Assembly (NCBI GenBank): GCA_903885605.1
Contig: CAISJD010000071.1
Span: 1 to 58,424, forward strand
DNA: 58,424 bases
Source of the DNA: an uncultured Chthonomonas sp.
GTDB taxonomy: Bacteria; Armatimonadota; Chthonomonadetes; Chthonomonadales; CAJBBX01
Reading direction: 5' to 3'
In this document: piece by piece, positions 52,901 to 58,424 of the stretch
Numbering within the stretch: position 1 is the first letter of the stretch
Layout of the letters: the number at the start of each line of letters is the position of its first letter
Translations under genes and position numbers: made by a program
Notes under the pieces: model-generated
Told to the model about the DNA's origin: nothing
Databases searched by the model: none
What the model saw: only the letters and a program-made list of their open reading frames with translations

Positions 52901-53040
52901 CCCTTCTCGTCCATCTCGGCGATCTGGCGGCGCAACTCGCGTTCGGTGAGGCGGTGGTTCAGGAACCAGAAGGGCATGGGCCTGTAGGCCTTGCTCGGAT
53001 CGGCGAACTGGGTACGAAGCGAGCGGATGTCAGAGAACAT
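49954..53040 (-). CDS. GH106-like putative glycoside hydrolase (rhamnosidase-type)
   Basis: 1028 residues, cytoplasmic by sequence (no signal peptide). Start at 53040 follows GAGGAGG. It has the N-terminal signature of the large family annotated as glycosyl hydrolase/GH106: PFWFLNHRLTERELRRQI, then GVGGAVLHARHGL and LYDEDNWPSG. A candidate catalytic Glu is E236 in GVFTDEPGL, and a second acidic pair is EYIGHTLEEPLW. The C-terminal ~180 residues form a GH2-like jelly-roll (VILRLGEVRDGAAVTVNGQ). Characterised GH106 enzymes remove alpha-L-rhamnose; many relatives have unknown substrate. It is last in the operon that begins at 58223. Confidence 0.8.
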   Translation of the reverse strand: MFSDIRSLRTQFADPSKAYRPMPFWFLNHRLTERELRRQIAEMDEKGVGGAVLHARHGLLTPFMSSEWLDMVGVCIHECRMRGMEVWLYDEDNWPSGTFGGKLTRPTPELRMRYLRVEEMRPGHDANLTPPPGNRLVAVYALGPSGACEMLLQGPAAPGGSCLAAPTHCAAPKRGWKLVVCWECEVAEDVTFFRGYYLDTMNPEAGRAFIDLAYEPYWERFEEEFGGVVKGVFTDEPGLMIHDGFFGSGSMRTTVEALNGSLPGLVLPWTRDLLCRWRRETGRDLLPMLPALLYEVGPDWQQTRLDFYDACTRWYLGAYHGAISGWCSRRGIEYIGHTLEEPLWGQIRTQGNQTRVLEQFHRPGLDYLMTGIGSREHPHRILSVKCASSVAHVQGKPRVAVEAFGGSGHGHSLAARKLDAAFMAVLGVNMYIPHAFYYSFDGYRKTDWPPTEFYHAPHWPHYKAFADFLARLSLVQSSGTHLADVALLSPVRSAQTRIFHGGQCTHALPEDAAYAFVSDRLLRRHIDYDYLDDSQLHRAEARAGRLRFAASHESYPTVVMPLCRVLSPTAAARIRELYLCGGNVMAIGCVPDTADDGDHLSVQQAMAALFGPEPEAEVVRTSAAGGSAAFVRDWERRDDVIAALLTSFAEPVAACLAPDGSSAQDVLVSVRSFGEAAVCMVVNTLDARQRVSLSVRRPGPAAEWDVETGAVRPLASATDDRGLTTVGLELGPQACRIVAMGAGCEEHGAAARPAIMPMERCLALPAEWSFTTREPNVLPLDRWECSLRDRAASAAERQGVAGQVNVYTSRFVARRRPASLRLVLDNLKQWVPPHMGFLSHFRSLEVYINGRQLPPLVPSDWQDPHYLMQEIADAVAVGINTVEIRAISSLEPMHGLLDPAYLVGDFGLADGEMVEPAAAVTGLWTDAGRPFYSGIGVYERTLEAPAEAASAAQVILRLGEVRDGAAVTVNGQVAGTRLWQPFEVDLTGLLRPGANALRIEVWNSLANLYDREVRPSGLGGPVELIWRE

Positions 53041-53096
53041 GGCGGAAGCCTCCTCAGGTCGGCGCGGTCGACGGCAAGCCGCACCCATGTGTTACC

Positions 53097-54200
53097 TCAG
53101 CCCCAGCGCTCAACGCAGTCGCGGACCAGGCAAATGCGCCGCCATTCGGCGTCCGGCGGCACCTGGTCGGCCACGCCCAGCACGAAGCCGGAGCCCCTGG
53201 GGAAGGTCTCCAGCGCCTGCCGCACGAGGGCCTCGAAGGCCTCGTCGCTCGTCAGCGGCGAGAAGACAGCGCCGGGCAACCCGCCCCAGACGATGGTGCG
53301 CCCGGCTGTCACGTCTCGGATCTCTTCCAATGCCATGTCGCCCACGGGTGCGGGCGTCGCGGCCTCGACGATATCGAACCCGGCCTCCACCAGCAAGGGA
53401 AGCGAGGCGCGCAGCGTGCCGTCGTTGTGGATGCCCACGCGCTTTCCCGTCCGGTGCAACTGCTCGATGCGCCGCGACCAGTAGGCCATGTTGTACCGGC
53501 GCATCAGCCTTCGCCCCGTCACCTCGCCGCTCAGGTTGTCCGGGAAGACCACAAGCTCGGCCGGGCTGTCGCAGAGGATGCGGAAGATGGGATCGTCGGC
53601 CTTCTGCATGGTCTCCACCGTGACTTCTAGTTCGCTCGGTGCGTCGGCGACGAGCATGGAAGTCACCTCAACGCCCGCCAGCCGCGTGAGTAGCGACTGC
53701 AGGCCCGAGGTGCTGATCGGCGCCAGGGCGCATGCCAGGCCCGACCGGCCCCAGAGGCGGTCGCACGCCGCAAAGGGCTCTGGATCGGCGATGACGAGGC
53801 GGTGCTGGAAGAGCCAGCGCACGGCGGCCAGGTCGTCGGGCCCCTTGACCAGATGCTCGACGATGGCGGAGGTCTGCGATTCCGGCAACCGCCGTGTCAC
53901 GCTCCGCAGGTCGCCCGCCGGCGTGCGGTAGGTCGTCACCGCATGGTCGCCCTCGGTGACCTCGGCGTGCCGCACCGTCTCGTCGTGCTCCGTGCGCCAG
54001 AGGAGGGGAGCGTAGAGGTAGATGCCCACGCCTGCGTCCTGGTGCATGCGCAGATAGCCGGCGATCGGATCGGTGTGGGCCTCGGGTAAGCAACCCCTGG
54101 CTCGCTGCGCGGCCCACCACCAGCTCAGGTCGCCAAACCATGGCGTCCGGTCGGGCATTTCGCCGGCCAGAACGGACTGCAGTACCTGCCTCTCGGTCAT
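53097..54200 (-). CDS. Uroporphyrinogen decarboxylase-related protein, not a heme enzyme
   Basis: 367 residues. Start at 54200 follows GGGGAGG. It has the URO-D-like barrel (MPDRTPWFGDLSWWWA near the N-terminus, FPDNLSGEVTG, TIVWGGLPGAV, VLGVADQVPPD). It lacks the substrate-binding arginines of HemE. It also lacks the HxC zinc site and the later cysteine of the MtaA/CmuA methyltransferases: the position reads VGIHNDGTL. The many paralogues of this type in carbohydrate loci have no proven function. It is the third gene of the 58223-49954 operon, 22 bp after the GH20-domain protein, so a role in sugar use is inferred. Confidence 0.75.
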   Translation of the reverse strand: MTERQVLQSVLAGEMPDRTPWFGDLSWWWAAQRARGCLPEAHTDPIAGYLRMHQDAGVGIYLYAPLLWRTEHDETVRHAEVTEGDHAVTTYRTPAGDLRSVTRRLPESQTSAIVEHLVKGPDDLAAVRWLFQHRLVIADPEPFAACDRLWGRSGLACALAPISTSGLQSLLTRLAGVEVTSMLVADAPSELEVTVETMQKADDPIFRILCDSPAELVVFPDNLSGEVTGRRLMRRYNMAYWSRRIEQLHRTGKRVGIHNDGTLRASLPLLVEAGFDIVEAATPAPVGDMALEEIRDVTAGRTIVWGGLPGAVFSPLTSDEAFEALVRQALETFPRGSGFVLGVADQVPPDAEWRRICLVRDCVERWG

Positions 54201-54222
54201 GGTCGCCTCCCCTTGTGCCATG

Positions 54223-56628
54223 TCAGAAGGCCATCGCCGAGAAGCCGTTCTGGAAGTAGCGCACCAGCGACTTCAGGAACAGCTCCTGCCAGTATGACGC
54301 GCCCACGGCCTGTCCTCGGAAGAGGCTGGTGCGGCCCATGGCCTCAGTGAAGCGGCGGTCGGCGGCGAGCAGCGCAGGCTGGTCCTCGTTCTCGCGCGCC
54401 TCGGCGGCGGCGCCCAGGATAGTGTAGGCCTCGCCGGCTCCGGCCAGCCACTCCAGCCGTTGCCGGAGCGGGGCTGGTGATGTGGCCACCGCCTCCTGCG
54501 CCTTTCGGGCGATGGCCCTGCCCTTGGCCGTACTCGCTCCGCCGCCGCTCAGGCCGTACCAGGCGAACTCATCCATGCGGCTCATCGCCTCCCAGGCGTG
54601 GCGGGCCGCAACCGCGTCGCCCGTGACGGTACGGGCCACCGTCATCAGCGCCCGGGAGGCCGGTACGTCCGGCTGCCAGAGGAACTCGCCGGCCAGCAGG
54701 TCGTCGGCGAGCTTGGAGCCGGCCTCGATCCGCATGAGGAAGACGCGGTCGGCGCCGGCCCTGAGCGCCTGCGGCACATGCCGGGCGAAGTAGCGGCTCA
54801 GGAGCAGGACGAAGGGCTGCCCCGTCTCGATGTTGGTCTGGTAGAGGAACGACGCCGAGGGGATGCCCGCCCGCCGCATGAGACCGAAGAGGGGTGTGCA
54901 GCCCGGATCGATGAGGGCGCCGTCGGCCATGCTCAACCGCAGCCCAAGCGCCGCGCACTCCCGCCGCACCTGCTGCACGAAACGCTCTCGGATCGAGTAG
55001 CGGTGCATTCGCTCGTAACGCCAGATGGCCCAGGTCATCACCTGGTACTCCGCGCGGGGATTGGCCCGCTTCACCATCGCGCCGAAGGTCTTCACCTGCC
55101 AGAGGAGTGACGCCAGCTGCTGCTCGGGCTTGCGGCAGACGTCGCAGAAGCACCCGCCCACGTCGTAGAACCAGAGCGAGAAGAAGTCGCACTCCCGGAA
55201 CCAGTCGATCTCGCCGCCATGGACCTCCGCGATGAGCGGGCGGGCCTGGGCGTTGGAGGGGCAGACGGCGCCGGGATAGGTGTACTCGAGCTTGGAGCGC
55301 ATCTCCGGGCGCGCGTCCCAGATCTCCCGGGGCATCATGCTGGGCGAGAAGTGCATGCCCACGCGCATCCCGCGCCGATGCGAGTAGCGGATCGCCTCGC
55401 GGAGGGTTTCGTGGACGCGGCGGTTCAGGGCCGCGTTCTGAACCGATGATGGATGGATCAGTTCGCAGTCGCCCCAGAGGTAGAAGGACCACGCGTTGTA
55501 CCGCGCCAGCGCCAGGTCGTCGATGGCCTGCCGCCACCGCGCAATGCTCCACGTCTCTACGGTGACGCCCGGGCGGCCGAGCCCATAGCCGATGTTGATG
55601 TATAGCTCGCGGCGCTCCAACGCAGGGGCGTCCACACGATCCGCACTCCCGAGCAGGAGGACCGGCGCGCCGTTCTGCCGCAGCGTGTTCCTCTGGAGGT
55701 CCGCCATGGCGAAGGCGGCGCCCTGCTCTGCCAGGCCCACAGCGCAGACCGTGGCTCGGGGGCCGGCTCGCTCCAGGCAGACCACATACCCGTCGCGCCG
55801 CCGGAAGCGTTGCTTGTCGGCTCGTAGGCGGGCGATCAGCCCGGCGGTCCGGGGGTAGCGCCGCGCGAAGCCATCGCGCCAGCGGCCTACCAACAGGGCC
55901 GGACCCGTCGTGGCGGGCCGGGACGTGCCGCCGACCTGCGCCAGCCGCTGCCGGAGCCGATCCAGCGCGATCCCCTCGGCCACAGTGGGCGGCGTGATGG
56001 TCACGATCCGTGCGCCGGCAAGGGAGAGACATCGCTCCCGCTGCGGCGGGAGCGTCGGGGCCGGACGCAGCCGCATGGGCGCCGCTTGCCGTGCAGCGGA
56101 GAGCACGCGCAGAGACAGCCCGGCGATCCACTCGTCGCCATCCGGCCCACAGCCGATACGCAAGTCGGCCAGGCCGTGCTGCGCGTTGCGGAACTCGGCC
56201 TGCTCCAGCGTCACCGTGCGGGTGCGCCACTGGCCGGTGTCGCCCTTGCTCCAGGCCGCCTCGCGGAAGTTGGCCGCGACATCGGCGCCCATGGCGTCGT
56301 ACTGCACCGCGATCCGGTCGGAGCCCGCGTCCAGATACTCCACCTTGAGCTCGAGGCGATAGGGCGGCTCGCCGTGGCGTCGGAGCCAGGCTCGGCTCAC
56401 ATCAAAGTAGATGTAACCGTTGTTGCCGGCCCAGTCGGTGCCCAGGCAGGTGCGATCCACGCGCACGGCGGCGCGGGCATCACCGTCGATGGGCGCCATG
56501 CGGACGAAGCGGACGGCCTCCTCCACCGGCGGCGAGCCGGCCGCGAACCGCGCCACGTCGGGCTCCGCATGGGTGGGCCACGCCGCCAGGAGGGCGAGTG
56601 CGGGCAGGAGCGTGCGCCGGGGTTTCAT
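54223..56628 (-). CDS. Exported TIM-barrel glycosidase-like protein with GH20-type domain 2
   Basis: 801 residues. A signal peptide (LLPALALLAAWPTHA) is followed by a beta-sandwich (about 25-190) that resembles carbohydrate-binding modules. Near 220-340 is a GH20b/GH67-type domain (IALDRLRQRLAQVGG, ALLVGRWRDG, and later ATVCAVGLAEQGAAFAM). The catalytic-type barrel from about 345 has YINIGYGLG, MRVGMHFSPSMMPREIWD, FFSLWFYDVGGCFCDVC and MADGALIDPG. No standard GH20 D-E catalytic pair is evident, so it may be a GH115/GH84-like or new family. Its start overlaps the WbsX-like gene (ATGA). Confidence 0.68.
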   Translation of the reverse strand: MKPRRTLLPALALLAAWPTHAEPDVARFAAGSPPVEEAVRFVRMAPIDGDARAAVRVDRTCLGTDWAGNNGYIYFDVSRAWLRRHGEPPYRLELKVEYLDAGSDRIAVQYDAMGADVAANFREAAWSKGDTGQWRTRTVTLEQAEFRNAQHGLADLRIGCGPDGDEWIAGLSLRVLSAARQAAPMRLRPAPTLPPQRERCLSLAGARIVTITPPTVAEGIALDRLRQRLAQVGGTSRPATTGPALLVGRWRDGFARRYPRTAGLIARLRADKQRFRRRDGYVVCLERAGPRATVCAVGLAEQGAAFAMADLQRNTLRQNGAPVLLLGSADRVDAPALERRELYINIGYGLGRPGVTVETWSIARWRQAIDDLALARYNAWSFYLWGDCELIHPSSVQNAALNRRVHETLREAIRYSHRRGMRVGMHFSPSMMPREIWDARPEMRSKLEYTYPGAVCPSNAQARPLIAEVHGGEIDWFRECDFFSLWFYDVGGCFCDVCRKPEQQLASLLWQVKTFGAMVKRANPRAEYQVMTWAIWRYERMHRYSIRERFVQQVRRECAALGLRLSMADGALIDPGCTPLFGLMRRAGIPSASFLYQTNIETGQPFVLLLSRYFARHVPQALRAGADRVFLMRIEAGSKLADDLLAGEFLWQPDVPASRALMTVARTVTGDAVAARHAWEAMSRMDEFAWYGLSGGGASTAKGRAIARKAQEAVATSPAPLRQRLEWLAGAGEAYTILGAAAEARENEDQPALLAADRRFTEAMGRTSLFRGQAVGASYWQELFLKSLVRYFQNGFSAMAF

Positions 56629-58223
56629 CTCGCGCCGTTTGCCACGCGCCAGACGCCCACGTCGTCCACGTGGATCACATCGTCTTGCGGCACCACCTCG
56701 AAGTCGAACGCGGCGGCCTGCGGGTCGTCGATGGTGATGGTCGCCTCCAGCTTGGTCCAGCTACCGGCCTGGCCTCCCTCGGTCACCGGCTGATAGCGGC
56801 CCAGCCAACGGCCGTCGGCGCCGTAGAGAGCGGCGGTGATCTGCGCGTGGCCCCGCACCCAGGCGCTCACCCGATGCGTGCGCCCGCAGTCGAGCTTCAC
56901 GAGGTTGTTGGCGCGGAACGGCCACGGTACGCCGGGAGCCAGGGCTTGCGACTTCGCCCCGCCCATGGTCCGCGTGAGCTTGAGGGACCTCCGACCGGAA
57001 TGCGCCACATCGGTCACGAATTCGGCCGGCGTGCTGGCGAAGGTAAGCCAGCCCCACTCGCGCTCGAAGCCGGGGTTGATGACGAGGTTGCCCTGCTGCC
57101 GTGCGATCTGCTCCTCGAGGTGCGCCGGGATGTCCGGGTGTTGCAGCGCGGCCCGCTGGGCCGGTGCCGGCGCGAGAAACCGGTGCGGCGGAGCCGCGGG
57201 GAAGAAGGCGCGCTGCAGGGCGTCCAGCATGGAGCAGCCTCGGGCCAGCGTCGGCTCGAGGTAGCTTCCCTCGCCGAACTCGTTCCAGGTGCCCACCAAC
57301 GCAAGTCCCAGCGACGGGTCAACGGTCTGCTTCAGGGCGCGGCACATGGCTCCGAAGCGCTCGGGGGTTGCGTCGGTGCGGGCGAGCCCTGCATCTCCGT
57401 ACCACGCTCGCGAGTCCCAACCCGGCGAGACGGCGGGGATGATGGGCAGTTCGCGGCCCGCGGCGGCCCGGCGCCAGAGCGGCTCGACCTCGGGGAGGAT
57501 GCGGGCGTAGGGCGCCGACGTCTCGCCCGGCCTCATTCCGTGCGACGAGTAGCAGTAGAGCGTGCAGGCGTCGAAGCCCGCCTGCCGCATCTGCGTCAGG
57601 ATCGGCGCGGTGGGGTTCTGGATGCAGACCGCGTAGAGGCCGCCGTAAGGGAGGACCGCGTCGCCCATCTTCCGCAGCAACGCCCGGGTGCCGGCCGCGC
57701 CGAAGCGCTGGATCAGGCGGTCCGGCCGGGAGATCACCAGCACGTTGCGACCGCCCACGCGCAGGTGGTTGGGCCGCCTGAAGTACCGATCACCCAGCGT
57801 GCGGGCGAGGCGGAGCATCTGATCCTCGGTATAGTCCGGTTCGCCGGCCTCTTCGTTGCACCACATCACGGCGAAGTCCATCTTCCGGTTCAGTGATGCG
57901 TTGAGGAACCCCTTATCCAGTGCGGCGTTGTGCTCCAGCACCGTGTCGGTGCGGTGGTCGTAGTACCAGTCGAACACCCAGAACGAGACGCCATGCTGCG
58001 TGGCCTGGCGGATGTGCCAGTCCTGCACGGCGGGGAGGTCGTCGCGGTACCAGCCCAGCACCGGCTCGCGGCCGCCGTATTCGAGGATCGGCGCCCAGCG
58101 GTCGGCGCTGTACCAGCCCGGGAAGTAGTAGCAGCCCACGCGTAGCGGCGCCCGCGTAGGGGCGGCAGACGCCGGGGCGATCATGCAAAGTATGCACGCG
58201 AGGATGGACAGGCACCGTACCAT
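56625..58223 (-). CDS. Exported WbsX/GH99-like glycoside hydrolase with C-terminal carbohydrate-binding module
   Basis: 532 residues. Start at 58223 follows GGGAGG and gives a signal peptide (LSILACILCMIAPASA). The barrel begins VGCYYFPGWYSADRW and GVSFWVFDWYYDH, then NEEAGEPDYTEDQM and LVGTWNEFGEGSYLEPT, which carries the probable catalytic glutamates. This pattern is GH99-like/WbsX. The final ~150 residues (LVINPGFEREWGWLTF onward) match CBM4/9-type modules. It is the first gene of the 58223-49954 operon, divergent from the gene at 58331. It probably cleaves a mannan- or rhamnan-like glycan outside the cell. Confidence 0.85.
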   Translation of the reverse strand: MVRCLSILACILCMIAPASAAPTRAPLRVGCYYFPGWYSADRWAPILEYGGREPVLGWYRDDLPAVQDWHIRQATQHGVSFWVFDWYYDHRTDTVLEHNAALDKGFLNASLNRKMDFAVMWCNEEAGEPDYTEDQMLRLARTLGDRYFRRPNHLRVGGRNVLVISRPDRLIQRFGAAGTRALLRKMGDAVLPYGGLYAVCIQNPTAPILTQMRQAGFDACTLYCYSSHGMRPGETSAPYARILPEVEPLWRRAAAGRELPIIPAVSPGWDSRAWYGDAGLARTDATPERFGAMCRALKQTVDPSLGLALVGTWNEFGEGSYLEPTLARGCSMLDALQRAFFPAAPPHRFLAPAPAQRAALQHPDIPAHLEEQIARQQGNLVINPGFEREWGWLTFASTPAEFVTDVAHSGRRSLKLTRTMGGAKSQALAPGVPWPFRANNLVKLDCGRTHRVSAWVRGHAQITAALYGADGRWLGRYQPVTEGGQAGSWTKLEATITIDDPQAAAFDFEVVPQDDVIHVDDVGVWRVANGAR

Positions 58224-58330
58224 GGCAACGCCTCCCGCCGGCATGGCGTGCCGACCGTTCCACAGGGTACCGTATGCGTAAGCGCCCATCTGCCAGGCTA
58301 CGGTTTGGCCATCCCATGGGGGAGCATCGC

Positions 58331-58424
58331 ATGTCACACGACCAGTTGTGGAAGCAGTTGCTGGAGACCTTCTTTCAGGAGTTCATGGAGCTGTTCCTCC
58401 CGGACGTGGCGGCCCGGCTCGACT
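58331..58424 (+). CDS. Rpn/PD-(D/E)XK nuclease-family transposase-like protein, 5' end only
   Basis: 31 codons are in the window; the gene continues past the right edge. ATG at 58331 follows GGGGGAG. The peptide MSHDQLWKQLLETFFQEF and then MELFLPDVAARLD is the characteristic N-terminus of the Rpn-like, cytosolic PD-(D/E)XK proteins often annotated as putative transposases or recombination-promoting nucleases. It may be mobile or conflict-related. The identification rests on the N-terminus only. Confidence 0.65.
   Translation, partial: MSHDQLWKQLLETFFQEFMELFLPDVAARLD

Noticed and set aside
1-58424. tRNA, rRNA, CRISPR array, prophage or complete insertion sequence
   Set aside because: No cloverleaf with a GTTCGA-type T-arm outside genes, no spaced repeat array, and no complete transposase or integrase was seen.

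Overview
This is a high-G+C bacterial chromosome segment from a carbohydrate-degrading, probably environmental, lineage. The mix of exported glycoside hydrolases of rarely studied families (GxGYxYP, WbsX/GH99-like, GH106-like, beta-helix proteins), many MDR and Gfo/Idh/MocA dehydrogenases, a DUF1080 protein, a UroD-related protein and an HzsA-like cytochrome is typical of Armatimonadota, Planctomycetota or related uncultured phyla. No rRNA, tRNA or taxonomic marker is present, so the phylum is an inference. Both window edges cut genes.

Region by region. 1-749: two tandem leftward DUF7948-type surface protein genes with duplicated palindromic leaders; the upstream copy is a decayed fragment. 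1042-6465: a giant exported multidomain protein. 6477-15437: a HAD phosphatase, then a four-gene rightward operon (two-domain putative glycosidase, Tat-type oxidoreductase, endonuclease III, double beta-helix protein). 15589-16680: a Fic AMPylase gene with a paired TGTACACG operator. 16935-24735: an exported polysaccharide-degradation operon (GxGYxYP protein, GH28/49-like beta-helix, second beta-helix, PQQ-type propeller). 24813-25416: an autoregulated RHH/MazF toxin-antitoxin pair with three operator repeats at exact 12-bp spacing. 25566-29305: exported ADPRM-like phosphoesterase coupled to a discoidin/propeller/triheme cytochrome protein.

29331-32361 holds the most unusual unit: a STAND/AAA-type ATPase gene followed 4 bp later by a gene for a protein with an unrecognised N-terminal domain and 41-residue TPR units. 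The pair has visibly lower G+C than its surroundings and is bracketed by a perfect 13-bp direct repeat, one copy of which contains the stop codon of the adjacent gene. This looks like an inserted two-gene cassette, plausibly a sensing or conflict system. 32410-35456 is a leftward operon (DUF951 zinc ribbon, exported protein, exported Ig-TPR protein).

35590-36894 is an anSME-like radical SAM enzyme with a SEC-C tail. 36976-44821 contains an FKBP isomerase, a PLP enzyme, two MDR dehydrogenases, an AP-endonuclease-2-like TIM barrel, a DUF1080 hydrolase, a DapA-like aldolase and a Gfo/Idh/MocA oxidoreductase. Together these fit an oxidative (3-keto-glycoside) sugar-cleavage route. 44849-48935 is a coupled operon of a GPH-type sugar symporter, a DUF4434-like protein and an alpha-toroid protein. 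49432-49947 is a GNAT acetyltransferase. 49954-58223 is a second leftward degradation operon (WbsX-like, GH20-domain TIM barrel, UroD-like, GH106-like). The right edge starts an Rpn/PD-(D/E)XK transposase-nuclease-like gene.

Working model: exported hydrolases and beta-helix proteins attack plant or microbial polysaccharide outside the cell, the symporter imports the products, and the dehydrogenase/DUF1080/TIM-barrel/aldolase set cleaves and oxidises them. Toxins and the ATPase-TPR cassette are accessory inserts.
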